NCBI RefSeq assembly: GCF_910592395.1
Contig: NC_088326.1
Span: forward strand, 12,529,001 to 12,593,000
Source: Lineus longissimus
Lineage: Eukaryota > Nemertea > Pilidiophora > Heteronemertea > Lineidae
Length of the DNA stretch: 64,000 nucleotides
Direction of reading: 5' to 3'
Positions 10,303 to 22,300 of the stretch are shown one piece after another; the first letter of the stretch is position 1, and every line of letters starts with the position of its first letter. The notes below the pieces were generated by a model. It had not been told where the DNA came from and did not search any database. It saw nothing but the letters and a program-made list of their open reading frames with translations. Position numbers and translations under genes: made by a program.

Positions 10303-11751
10303 TCACGCTGTCTCCGATGAGTCAGACAGACTTTCCGTCGGTGACGAAATCGGAATCGGCTCCGGATAAGACTCGCCTATTTCCGTTTCCTCGTTCTCTT
10401 CTTGAATATCATTCATATAACGATCAACATCTTGCACCCAGTCTCTAATCATTTTCTCCTTCGATTCGGGCATCAATTCATTATCCTCTATGTACTGTTT
10501 CACATCCTGATAGGCGCAAGAAGTATCCGGGGCCCGCCAAGTCCTCCATGTTTTCGCAGACGCCGGCGCCTGCGCAGCACTAGTATTCGCAGTATTCGAA
10601 GCCGCGTTTTGATTTGGCGGCACTGAAATCTTTGTACTTCGAGTCCGTCGCGCTTTCGTTTCGACGCGCTTTTCAACACATTTCGATGCTTTTGATTCAG
10701 TATTCTGGCCGCTTGTGTCTTTTGATCGTACTGCATCCACCTCAGCGTCATTTTTTAATTTTAATCGCTTTGATCCAACGAGCTCACTCGAACTCGACTC
10801 CGTCACGACCGGAACTTTCTCCACTGGAACTACTTCCGGAACCTGGATCTTTTTGATCAAAACCGGCGCAGTTTCCGGCAATTTTCGTTGTCTTCCCGCC
10901 GACGACGGCCTCTGCAATTTCGGCCCCTCGTCAATTATCATTTTGTTCTTGGTATACCGTAGTCTATATTCCTGCTCATGCCATCGCTTAAACTCCTCCA
11001 GTTTATTTCTGATGCTGACCTCCTCCCTGTAACGCGGTCGCACCATAGGATAACTCATGCGATTTTTCTGCGTCTGCCCGGGCCTCTCATGAAAATCGAC
11101 ATGATTGCTCTTTAAATGGATTTGTTTCGTTAACTCCCTTTTCTGATTCAGATAGTCAACGAATTTATCTCTGTTGGGTCGGTTGCTAGGCCTATTTTCC
11201 TTATTTTGTACCTCATTTTTTCGTTTTTTCTTCGTTGTGAGCAAAACGTCTTGAAAATCAATACGCGCACGTTCGCGCGGATGAGCATCCTCCAATTTAT
11301 ACGGGGAGTGATTCAACAAAACAGGCCCCGGGGAGCTCACATAATCCTTGCTGCCACGCGGGTTACTGTTTATTGGACTCAGCGCGCGTACTTTCTTCTT
11401 CTCTCCGTCCTTCACCTTTGACATATCTGATGACCTTGTGGTCGTGTTCCGGTTCTGCGGCGTAGTGTTCTGCGCATACCGGATCCAGGTTGTGTCTTTC
11501 ATAATGCGAGTTCTGTTCAGAGGCGGTAGAAGGCTTGGTTCGCTCCCCGTGCGGACGACTCGAGGTGTTAACTTCGGCCCTTCTGCTTGCGCTGCTGATT
11601 TGTCCATATCTGCCTTTTCCCTCAGAACCAAGGAGCCATTTTCCTTTATAAGATTCACGACATCGGCGTACTTTAGAGTATAAAGCTCCTGAGTTTTATA
11701 GCAGCGTTCTTTCCCAATGACATCTACTGTCATGCTGTGGTCGTTCGTCAT
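10303..11751 (-). CDS. Uncharacterised intronless 482-aa disordered protein
   Basis: A single uninterrupted ATG ORF of 483 codons, by far the longest single-exon frame in this half of the window. I do not recognise a domain. The first 60 residues look folded (KTQELYTLKYADVVNLIKEN). Residues about 60-400 are rich in Arg, Lys, Ser and Pro and look disordered, with short aromatic-charged stretches such as LEEFKRWHEQEYRLRYTKNK that could be helices. The C-terminal 80 residues hold a probable helix (DVKQYIEDNELMPE, then KMIRDWVQDVDRYMND) followed by an acidic Ser/Pro tail. There is no signal peptide or membrane segment. Low-complexity composition and occasional helices are common in cytoskeletal or ciliary scaffold proteins, but that is only a guess. 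A spliced extra 5' exon cannot be excluded. Confidence 0.75.
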   Translation of the reverse strand: MTNDHSMTVDVIGKERCYKTQELYTLKYADVVNLIKENGSLVLREKADMDKSAAQAEGPKLTPRVVRTGSEPSLLPPLNRTRIMKDTTWIRYAQNTTPQNRNTTTRSSDMSKVKDGEKKKVRALSPINSNPRGSKDYVSSPGPVLLNHSPYKLEDAHPRERARIDFQDVLLTTKKKRKNEVQNKENRPSNRPNRDKFVDYLNQKRELTKQIHLKSNHVDFHERPGQTQKNRMSYPMVRPRYREEVSIRNKLEEFKRWHEQEYRLRYTKNKMIIDEGPKLQRPSSAGRQRKLPETAPVLIKKIQVPEVVPVEKVPVVTESSSSELVGSKRLKLKNDAEVDAVRSKDTSGQNTESKASKCVEKRVETKARRTRSTKISVPPNQNAASNTANTSAAQAPASAKTWRTWRAPDTSCAYQDVKQYIEDNELMPESKEKMIRDWVQDVDRYMNDIQEENEETEIGESYPEPIPISSPTESLSDSSETA

Positions 11752-14074
11752 CAGTTCGACACGTGACAGAGGTTATTTTTTTAGACTGCGCCTGCAAAGA
11801 GAAGAAGATGAACTCTTGTCAGAAAAGTGTGAGAATTGGAATTTATAGTAATAGCAGTCGTCAGACCATTCAGCCATCAATTCGTCACTCGCCATCCATT
11901 CGCTGCCAGTACAACTTCCGCCACTCGATTTTCGCCAATTTCCCATTGTCGACACCCTGATCAGGAGCTCGATCAATGGGATAGGCGTTCACGTTGGCGT
12001 CTCGGAGACTGCGAAAGCGCCCTCCAAAATTCTAACAGTGAGTTTAGTTGCTGCGTGAGCCAATGGATGGGGATAGCACCACTTTAAATACCGCCTTTCG
12101 TAGCTTCATTGCATCTTTGCAAACACAAGGCGTCTTGGAGACGGTTGCTATCCATGGATAAGCAATGATTGTTGTTTATCGAACGGCAATGCCGGAAATT
12201 GTATGTCCGTATTTTGTGATTTGCATTGACACGGCGAGGACGGATTGATTAGGCGCTGTCATGATATTAAAGCGGATTTCGCACGACCAACGTTTCGGCC
12301 TACTTTTTTACATTCATGGGCGGCGATTGAACCCTCTGATTTCTCATGTTAATGATTCCGGCGCAGATCAGTTAGAGAGATGCGGACATAAGGGTCTGTA
12401 TTAGGGTCCCATTCAGAAACTGGCCTATGACCTGATGATGCGTCAATACCTTTCATACTGACCGAGGCGCGGTATAGGGCATTGTAGGCCTATGTGGTCT
12501 TGAGATCACGGCGATATTGGTCGCAGCCAAACTCATGAGTGGAAAAGTACACGCAGTCTACTTGCAATGCTTAAATGTTAAAGGGTTAACCAATTATCGA
12601 TTCATTTCCACACACAAAAAAATGATATATGTGTATGATATTGTTCGAATTCTACAAAGAACTTCAATTTCACGCATGAGAAACCAATTGAGGCCAAGTC
12701 AGGTCAGCTGTAAAATTTTATCCGGATTCATACAACCTTTAATAAACGAATATTATAAGTAATTTGTGCTGACAAAATTATGTTTATGGAGAATATCATT
12801 TTTTTAATCATTGAAACTTATGATTGACATGTTTAACAGACTATACTAATGCGACGAGATAATGACGTTGATGTGATTTAAGGAATGATCGCTGGATTAT
12901 TGGTTTTCGCACCCAAAATCGCGAGGGTGGAGCTGAATTGTCGGCCAAGAGGTGACCGGGGCACATCCCGCCGAGGTTTGGGCGAAGGGCAGCTCTACCC
13001 AAGCCGCGGTGTTTGTGAGATAACTAATATATACCAAAAGTGTGAGGTATCAATTTATTTTACATACACTTCAAACTATACATTGATAAGCAATTTAAAC
13101 TTTGCCCTGTACCTTTTTGCGGTTCACTGAACTACGTAACCTTTCCTACCTCCAGTAGAGAAGAGGCCCCACAAGAATTCCCGCCAGAATGTCCACATCT
13201 ACTTAAGTTAGGAAGAAAACGCCAATCAAAGGTCCTGCGTTGGGGCAATATTTCAGTAACTCAGTAGAACAGAACTGAAAACCGTTGGTCATCGACAAAT
13301 ACCACGAAAACTTTCATAAACGATTCGATTGTTGCGATATATAGTGTTTTCTTTAGTTGTATTAATGCAAAATCGTCTGCTTCGCATTAAAGTGTAATTC
13401 TGGAAAAATAACATGTCCTATGCCTGACAACAAACACTAATAGGCCTAATTCATTTGATAATCCCCGCACTATTAATCCTTGCTTTTATTCAAGTAATGG
13501 CACATGAAAATCCTTCATGAAATATCTGAATAGAATTAAGAAATGGAAAGTAGAATTCCGTAGGTATAAAGCGGAATAACAGTAAGGAATGATTCCACTA
13601 TAACGGGGTTTCCCGCTGCGGTATTTGCCCTGGGAAAGTATCGCTCGGTCCCAGCGGTTAATGGTTGCTGAAGTTATCTGTTGAATTGCGATAGGCGTGT
13701 TGAGCCTATCGACCCCATGTAAGTTGTTTCATGGGGGTCGATGTTATCAAGATCTGCTTCCGTATTTCAAGTTCTAGTCAAAATGGTGGTGCATGTGGTC
13801 AACCCTTTAATTTCGATGATGGGCCGAACGAGTGGACGGTACAATATACTGTTTATGCTGAACATATTTTCTTGTACAGGTCAACCTAAAGGTGTGTGCC
13901 GTTTGTATTTACTAGTGGTCCAGGAAAATAGAAATGCAGTTATGCAAAATGCCGTAGTGCAGTTATTATGCATGCGAACTTACTGAAGCCTGGTAGTTAT
14001 TGTATACATTTTTTTCTATGTCGCCATCCACACCGGCATTGTCGAAATTTATACCCAGAACGTATTTGCACTTT

Positions 14075-16326
14075 TTTGAAATTTTGAAATTCAATTACAA
14101 ATTTGAAATCTATTTAACGAACGGCGTCCGCAAGGCCTTTAAGTGTTTTAGAAAATAAATCCTAATGCTCAATGCATACACAATCGAGAATCAGTCATAT
14201 TATTGATGTAATGCATAATAAATGATATTTTGCCAACATAAACTAGTATACACATGTGTATAGCATATGTTTGATTGTTTCGCACACCTGCAGTTTTTGA
14301 AAAAAATGCCACATTTCAGTCGGAAGTACAAAACACCACATTTAGTAGGCCAGGTAACCTCGACCCTATCCGTCGCGTATAGCGGAGGGTCGAGGAAGCC
14401 TCGTTGATTAACCCGAGGCGAGCCAAACATTTTCAGTGCATACAGTGGATGCACTGTCCATACCTCACCATATAGCTCACAAGGTCATTTGCATAAGATA
14501 TTGATGACGTTTTAGTCACGTGACAGTCGGACATCGACACTCATGTCTACGCATTTGCGCCATTTCAAAGTCAATCATCTTTGACCCTGCATTGTTTTTA
14601 GCATGAATGATACCATAGAGTCAGAGAGAGAAATATTCAGAACAATTATGTAGTATTTCCAACACTCGGACATGTGCCAGATTGAATCTAACTGGGGAAA
14701 TAGAGGGCAGCAGCTGCAGTGACGTCATCTTCGCGGAATGCTATTCACCATAGCACTAGTAATAATGCGCACGTTTAGCCTGCATGCATGGTCATACCGA
14801 GCTGCCCATTGCGTCATCCTAATCGGGTCTCCTTATGTTGCCGGAAATAATTTGATGAATTTTACTAGCTTTTCTGGATGGGATTGTCACAACAGGCTCC
14901 GTGAAAATCTACTGGGGTATCGAGGTTTCTAAATCATTCTCTTGTTTTAGATTGTGTCAAAATATGTGACATCATCACAATCAAAAAAGACCACTGATAC
15001 AAATCTAAGATTTATCTCAAGGGTGATATCAAAGGTCAAACATTAGGAGCATGTTTACCACTCTTGTCGCGCATGTATTTTCCAAAGGCAACGGGGTATA
15101 AAGATTCGGCAGAATCACAGTAGTAGTTCAATTCGCTGAGGTTAAGCCTTGACTTAGGCTTACTTTTGATCTCCTGCGGTAAGGTTCCAGTATTATAAAG
15201 AATAAATACCCAAGTTTATTGAGAGATATTACCACTACGAAAACAAATTATCGCAAGAACTGTGATCGGGATTAGAATGTTTGATTTACCGTTGGTATGA
15301 AAATATCTTTAAACGAGTTGGCGGTTATTCCTCGCCATGATTGAGGACCCCTCCATACGGCAGAAACGTATGCAGACCGGTGGGTTGAGCTAACGGTAGA
15401 CCACAAGGAGGATTCCGCGGTGACGTCACATCACGTGATCACATCCCATGTTGGGTAGACCATCAGTGATACGGATCGGTGGAACACTTCAGAATAAGTT
15501 ATAATATAAGTTCCATTTTAGTCTGGTTATTCTAAGAGAAGATCCATGAAAGGTTCACATTCATGCAAACTGAAGGATGAACTGCTTCAAAGGGTTTTAA
15601 CCAAGCGAGTGACCAGGACCGAGTAAGCATGACTGCGGTTGATGTACCGTGTTTTTTTCATTTAAAGGGATAACTTGAGCTTAACATGTTGCTTTTCATA
15701 CAAAATGGCTTCTTGCAGGGCCGTGACTTCAAAAAACAGGATAATAAAAAAACCATGAAATTGCAATGTACAATCTACTAGAACTTGGTGTAAGAATGGG
15801 GCTGTCTGAAATCCACAAGCCATGTCCAAAACTACCTCGCAACACTGGCGAAAATCATTATTAGAGATCAGCATGTGTATGATACTACCAGTGGCGGCGC
15901 ATTGTGGCCAGCAGGGGAATCATTCTCTGAACAGGGACAACGAGTTGTCCCTTCAAAATTAGGTGTACCGAAGTTAGTTGTGCAATCTGTTGGAACTAGA
16001 CGTAACACAGAGAAAAACTTACTTCACATTTGACTGTATTTACACGATATTGCGAAAATGTGTCATATTCACTGGTCACACATGCCCATATCAAACTGAC
16101 GAAGCTATCATAATTCGTTCTGCAAATCATTAAGTACTCCACGTTCATTCATGAGTAAACTACACACAATAGAAGATATACACGTTTTGTCGTTCTAAGG
16201 TGACATTCTGTGTGTCATCTTTACAAAGAAATCATCCGTGAACAAGTCATATCAGACGGCAGTCTTTAAAGGCTAACGCCATTCGTTAGAAAATTGAAAT
16301 TTTGTAATTGAATTTGAAAAAGATGC
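14075..16326. repeat. Possible element bounded by about 60-bp inverted repeats
   Basis: The left segment (about 14,075-14,145) contains AATTCAATTACAAATTTGAAA, CGAACGGCGTCCGC and AGGCCTTTAAG. The right segment (about 16,264-16,326) contains CTTTAAAGGCTAACGCCATTCG, then GTAATTGAATTTGAAA, as the inverse complement with gaps. No transposase ORF lies between them. The match is imperfect, so the pairing is tentative. Confidence 0.35.
14693..14750 (+). repeat. 58-bp dispersed repeat with TGACGTCA core, copy 1
   Basis: GGGGAAATAGAGGGCAGCAG, then CTGCAGTGACGTCATCTTCG, then CGGAATGCTATTC. The inverse complement recurs at about 56,265-56,325 with only a few differences. The core contains the palindrome TGACGTCA. 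The two copies are 41 kb apart and in opposite orientation. There is no coding potential. Confidence 0.7.
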
Positions 16327-17554
16327 GGAATCCCATGTCATTCTTCTGTTGACACATGCGCTTGCATGCCCATGTTCCCCGTCAGATCATCGACATGTAC
16401 ATAATATTAGCAATTAATTTCTTATTAATTGATTCAATGTTGCGATGACACGGTTGTCGTGTTAAGTAAACATGCAATCAAGAAAATGGAGGAGGTGATG
16501 TTGTACTCATACATAGAGATATCGGTAGGTATCACAGAAATACATGAATCATGGGGATATGCGACGACAGGGTCAGTTGCTCAATCTGCATCAGCGCAAG
16601 CAAGGAAGTCGGGACGCGTGTCATCTCCTTCAACAGAAGCGTTAGGACTTAACACCAACGTTAACTCCTAATGATGAGCAACCGGGACGTGGATTTGCCG
16701 TTTAGAGCTTTTAACGGTCACATTCCGGCCAATAAACAGGTCCCCCGCTTGCTGGGTTCACAATCTTTGCTCAGAAACTCAACTAGTATGTGTTGCCATT
16801 GCATTGATCGAAATTCATTGATTACTTCGCAATAAAATACCCCAAAGGCATAGTAATGCGTTAAGTTGTATGTAACGGTCCACAACGGCAATAAGAAAAG
16901 ACCAGTAGTGACAAACATTATGTTCAAACAGACGCTAATAAATGGAACATGAAGTGGACCACACGACCAATGTGTTTACAATTTACAAAAGACCAGTATA
17001 CCTACCATTTTGTACTCCTGCTGAAGACAAAGTTGCATTTAAATCCCTTTGAGGTATATTCCTCTGTCCCGTATCCTCCTGGTGTTAGTGGATATAATTT
17101 TCTTATCAGAGGCCACGGCGCTACACGGGGACTGTTTCTTTCGCGCGGTAAGGTTCTATACTCCGTTACAAAATATCAGGCGCGCTGCGTGAGCGAGGGT
17201 TGCTAAGCCCTGATCTTTTAATTGTAAAGGCAGGAGTGAGAGGCTTGTCTTTGTATCCTTGAGCAAGACACTCGATGCTGGGCGGGGGGAGGGTGAAGGG
17301 GGGGGGGGGGTGAGCATACGATTTGTCAGAGCGCCTCTCGCCAAGAAAGCAAAGAACGACTTCTTATTCTTGGGAGTAGCTTTCGAGGGGGGGGAGGGGT
17401 AGCCCTCAGATGCCCTAAAACACATATTTGGCTCATAGCGTAAGGTTAGATTTCAAAATGTTCTGGGTGTAGGCCCACAGACCCCCCCCCCCCCCCCCCA
17501 TTCCATAATCACACCTTCGGTCCAAGGGTAGAACTTGTGAACAAGGTCAAACCT

Positions 17555-17650
17555 TCGACTGGTACACTCCAGACGCAGTGGTCCAGCCACGTTCCTCACC
17601 CTAGAGGAAGGACGATCAGGATGACGAAATGGACTGCTTAGGAGTCTACT
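17555..17650 (+). repeat. Dispersed repeat, copy 1 (partner at 26,960-27,055)
   Basis: TACACTCC-GACGCAGTGG, then GTTCCTCACCC, AGGATGACG and ACTGC-TAG are shared with the partner at about 26,960-27,055 in the same orientation. No coding content. Confidence 0.55.
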
Positions 17651-17922
17651 GACTCGAAACGGACTATAGCAGAGCTAACAGTACATTATATGCCTTCTGT
17701 GTTTCCTTTTGTCCACATTGCTTTGTGAAGTAGGCTTTTTATCGAATTAGCGACAATGACACAGGCCTCAATGTTATTTAGAAGTATCAATGTCGGATAT
17801 GAACATTACAGATTATGTTCAAATACTGGTCAAAGAGCTCACAACGCGATTGGCGACTAAAGCACGTATTCAAATTGTGCGAATAAATATTAATCATGCC
17901 ATTGAGGACAGGTGATATTTGA

Positions 17923-18094
17923 CCCGGTGTGACAGCGGATATAGTCCCCCTGGAGTCATAGTCCGGTAGCATTGTATTTGATCAATTAAGCAGCATGATC
18001 TATTGTACCGCTAACCCTAACCAAAACATTTAGCAATGCGGGCTATTGTTACACGGACTATCAGCCCTAGGACTGCTATCCCTTACACACCGGG
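17923..18094 (+). mobile_element. MITE, family D (CCCGGTGT termini), copy 1
   Basis: The element starts CCCGGTGTGACAGCGGATAT and ends CTTACACACCGGG, so the termini are short inverted repeats. The interior contains CTAACCCTAACC and AGCAATGCGGGCTATTGTTA. It is about 170 bp long with no coding capacity. An inverted, about 93% identical copy lies inside a TUBE1 intron at 20,171-20,340. Confidence 0.8.
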
Positions 18095-18440
18095 AGTGGT
18101 GGAAAAAACTTAATTCTTATTGAAAATATGACTGGTGTGAAAGGGATTTTGGACCCCTGGAGAGAAAGTCCATGGAATGTGATCCTTATTGTAATCAAAG
18201 ATTGACCATTGGCTTTTCCAATCGTAAACCTCGGACAATGGCTAAGGGGCTGATCTGGGGGGGGGGGGGCAACCAACCCATTAGCGATTCACGTATCATC
18301 GTGATTGGGCTGTAATAGCATCTGAGAGCACGTAGATTTCGCTATTTCTGAACAAACTGATGACCAGCTGGAGGGGTCAGTCGTGACGCATTGCTGATAA
18401 GATAACCAGCTTGAGGCGTTACCTATCCGGTAAAGGTCAA

Positions 18441-18622
18441 TACAGTGGAACCTCCCTTAGCGAACACCTCTCTATTAAGGGCAACCTCTTAATTAAGGAC
18501 ACTAGATTTGGTCCCAAATTGGTTGTTTCCATTCAATTTGACCTCTCTAATCAGGACAACTCTCTATTAAGGACAGCACTTGTCAGTCCCAATGGTGTCC
18601 TTAATAGAGAGGTTCTACCGTA
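18441..18622 (+). mobile_element. MITE, family B (pogo/Tigger-like ends), copy 2
   Basis: It begins TACAGTGGAACCTCCCTTAG and ends GAGAGGTTCTACCGTA. It repeatedly contains CTCTATTAAGGACA and its complement. TA ends and a CAGT-GAACCTC terminus are typical of non-autonomous pogo/Tigger relatives of the Tc1/mariner group. Three other copies are in this window. Confidence 0.8.
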
Positions 18623-19305
18623 GTATCAGAATTAAAGGCGGAAATGTCCATCATATCAAATTAGAGTTTATTTGCGTAGAATACAATATTTTGGTGGTAT
18701 CAAAATACATGTATAGATTATCATCAACAAACACAACAGGACAGGAGGCTAGCCCTAACAAGGGTGTACTGGGTGTCAAAATCTTTTTCCATACTTTTGA
18801 TTTTGAATAACTCGCAAAGTGCTGATCTGATTTTCACCAAATCTCTCCCACAAGTAGCTAAGATTCCAGTTCGTTTGATCTCGTTACCTGCATTAGTTAT
18901 TGCGCAATAGGCATTTCGATTTTTCGACGTTCCTACACCTTGGCAAGTTCAATTTGGTGTCATCTGTCACCAATCTAACTCTAAGAAGTGGCCTCACCAT
19001 GCAGTCTCTTGAAGTATCCTCCACATGTCTATCGGAAGGCCAGCTTCCGACTTCATTATAAGATTCATCTTAGCATCTTGGCATTAGAGACTAGCACCGT
19101 TCTTAACTATTGGTGGTACATGAAAATAGAAACACAGGGATACGAGTTTAAAAGAATTAGTATCAGTGCCAACGTCAACATTGGCCGATTTGGACAAAAG
19201 TTCAGGCCAATTCTCTTAGAATCGAGTCAAACTAACGAATGACTCCATGTCTGTGAAATCCTACACTTTATCCAATCCGCTGATCCTGGTATAATGGTGG
19301 GGCTC
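18623..19305. other. Short intergenic region downstream of TUBE1
   Basis: I see no coding exon. It should contain the 3' UTR of TUBE1, whose stop codon is at 19,306. No clear AATAAA on the minus strand was noticed close to the stop. Confidence 0.35.
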
Positions 19306-22300
19306 TCATGCCACCGGCAACCTTGCAGCGTGGCCAGGTGGGTTCGTCTCTAAGCCTTCGTACTCGGATATGATACCGGTGAGTGACTCAAGGCTGTCCG
19401 TGAACTCCTGGGCCTCCATCCCGTCCACACTGGTATAATGGTGCATATGGGCCTGCAACGAAAATGATTTATGAATGACAGGACAAACATTAAAGGGGAA
19501 CGCCCTACTTTTTCATACATTAACTGTTGGTCCAACTTAATATACAGTAGAACCTCTCTTAGTGGACACCTCTCTATTAAGGACACCAGTTTTGGTCCCA
19601 AACTGGTTGTTTCCATTCAATTTGACCTCTCTAATCAGGACACCTCTCTATTAAGGACAGCACTTGTCAGTCCCAAGGGTGTCCTTAATAGAGAGGTTCT
19701 ACTGTAGTTCCTATTTTTAACAGCAGTGGCGTGTGTCTTTTATTGAAACAACCACCAGGTCAAAAAACGGCATGAGCCTTCAAGCCATTTGCGCTAGCCA
19801 ACATCACTTTCAATGACAAGGAGAACCTGCTTTGTACCTTTCTCTTATAGAGCCGGACAAACCGATCCTTCAGCTCGGAGAATGTATGTCGTACACACGT
19901 GTTATTTGCAAGCGTCAGTAGTGAGTATTGTTGGCCCACAGGGGGCGTTGAACACAGGCCTGTCTTCCAACCCTCTTGGTTCCAGTGGATGAATTTCAGC
20001 GAGGGCTTTAACCTGAATTCATAGAGTGAAGAGACTAGCAAATATTGAATTGAGAGCTGAACGTAAACTAGGACATTATTAGCTTGATAAACGATTAGGG
20101 CGATTGTAATTTAAGTAGGAGGAAACCTACACCGTTGAAGACGGTCGCCCTGTCTATCTTTTGAGTATACCGGTGTGCAAGGGATAGTAGTCCTAGGGCT
20201 GATAGTCCGTGTAACAATAGCCCGCATTGCTAAATGTTTTGGTTAGGGTTAGCGGTACAATAGATTGTGCTGCTTAATTGGTCAAATACTATGCTACCGG
20301 ACTATGACTTCAGGGGGACTATATCCGCTGTCACACCGGGACTGACATATTGATATGAAGTGGAGGTAATGAAGGAGAGACACTCGTGACACAACTGAAT
20401 TGTCCATTTGACTTGTTTAGTTGTTGTCAAATTATTGCCGATATCAAGGAAAATTGGTCTGTACCTCTCAATGTTTCGCCTGATGTCAGACACTTCCGCG
20501 TTCCCTCGGACCATGAGGGCGCATGCGAGGTACGTGCTGTGTTTCGGATCAGCTCGGATCAACTGGTGATCTCGCGAGAAAGCGTCCGAGAACATCTGAT
20601 CGAGTCGCCGCGGAGGAAGGTGGATATCGGCGCAGGAGTAGAGCGGCGCTTGGCTGGAGACGAGGTAGTGTAGCTTGGGGAAGGGGACGAGGTTCATTGT
20701 GATTTCGTTTAAATCTACGTTGAGCGATCCTTCGAATCTTGCTGAGCTGAAAAACGAGAGACGTAATGTTAATGGTCTGTTTTCCTGGACCACCAGTGAT
20801 TTCAAACGGCGTACCCCGTTAAAGAAAAGGAAGCGCGTGGCAGAATGTCCTCTCACCTTGTCATGTTCAGTAAGAGATTAGCGACGATATTATTCATCGT
20901 ATCGAATGGTTTTTCATCTTTTTTCTTCGTCAGACCACCGTCACCAGTTGCGAGGGTCTTCACATCTCCGAACGTCTTTTTCCCGATTTTCGTGGATGGA
21001 ACCGCCTGATTGATTTTATTCATAATTTCGACAAGAGCCTGAAATTTGAAATCATAAATATCATATCTCAAACCACAAAATTTCTGCGCTTCTTTATTTT
21101 TGAAAATTTCTGTAAAAAATAATTAAAAATAATTAAAAAGTTTTATTTTGGGCAATGGTACATTACAAATTTCTATCAGTATTTCTGATCAAAAATATTT
21201 TTTGCAATTTTTTTCTCATGAATCTAGTCTATCACTAACAATACACCCAGAAAAATCTGGCATTTTCAAAAGCATATACGTGACCCGCTCTACCAAAACT
21301 AGGCGCTTGTCGCATCTGAACTTGACAGGTTGATACGGACTTGTTGTTCATTTCCCTATTGTAGACCTTTTGTGAAATGTGACCAAATCAGTTTGTAATA
21401 GATTTCACAAAAGGTCTACAATAGGGAAATGAACAACAAGTCCGTATCAACCTGTCAAGTTCAGATGCGACAAGGGCCTAGTTTTGGTAGAGCGGGTCAT
21501 ATATAAGTCTTTAAGCACTATACAACATCCCCATCCCGACATTCTAACCAAAATTGTCTAAAATCCTCCCTGTTTCGACCCCTACCTGATTCTCTATAGG
21601 AAGAACACAGTCAGCATTTTCCGTCAACTGCCGCATCGCCAGGACGCTATTATACGGCGAGGTGATGACATCATCCTCCGCCGAGGGATAAACCGCGGTG
21701 ACGAATCTGTAGACATCCGGGTACTGTTCTTCTAGTATCCGGAGAACGTGAGTGCCAAGACCTGAACCAGTCCCTGGAAAATAAATAACCGGTACGCAAG
21801 TGAAGTTACAATGAGGAACATATATTTCAAACAGCTAAATTTTGGTGTAATTTTTTCTTAAGGATTTGGAAGTTACCTAGATACACATGTAGTAAATACA
21901 ACAAAAAAATTGTGAAAAAAAAATTAATTGGAAAATTAAGGACATTTCATAAACAATTGCTAATTGCAAGTACAATGGAACCTCCCTTAGTGGACACCTC
22001 TCTATCAAGGACAACCTCTCTATTAAGGACACTAGTTTTGGTCCCAAATTGGTAGTTTCTATTCAATTTGACCTCTCTAATCAGGACACCTCTCTATTAA
22101 GGACAGCACTTGCCAGTCCCGAAGGTGTCCTTAATAGAGAGGTTCTACTGTATATGGAAGAGCTCAGTAGCTCAGCAGGACGAACGCTTTCCTTATACAG
22201 ATAAGATCTTTTTACCTCCTCCCATGGAATGCATTATGAAGAAACATTGCAAACAATCACAGAATTCCGCAGCTCGACGAATTGTGTCGGATATTTCCTC

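Larger units (their letters stand above)
11752..17922. other. Long intergenic stretch, no supported gene
   Basis: I find no exon with family similarity. Contents worth noting: repeat-family-C-like sequence near 13,690-13,765; a TTTCAAGTTCTAGTCAAAATGGTGG repeat fragment at about 13,766-13,805, related to 7,675 and 46,920; inverted AT-rich segments at about 14,075-14,145 and 16,264-16,326; a 58-bp repeat with a TGACGTCA core at about 14,693-14,750; G and C homopolymers at about 17,280-17,500; and a dispersed repeat at 17,555-17,650 also seen at 26,960. Confidence 0.4.

Noticed and set aside
17280-17500. Long G and C homopolymers as structured elements (also at 1,664, 9,863, 18,258 and 29,822)
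   Set aside because: Simple runs whose length may be a sequencing artefact. No G-quadruplex pattern of spaced G-tracts was evident.
18012-18023. Interstitial telomere repeat CTAACCCTAACC
   Set aside because: Only two units, and present in both copies of the family D element, so it belongs to the element.
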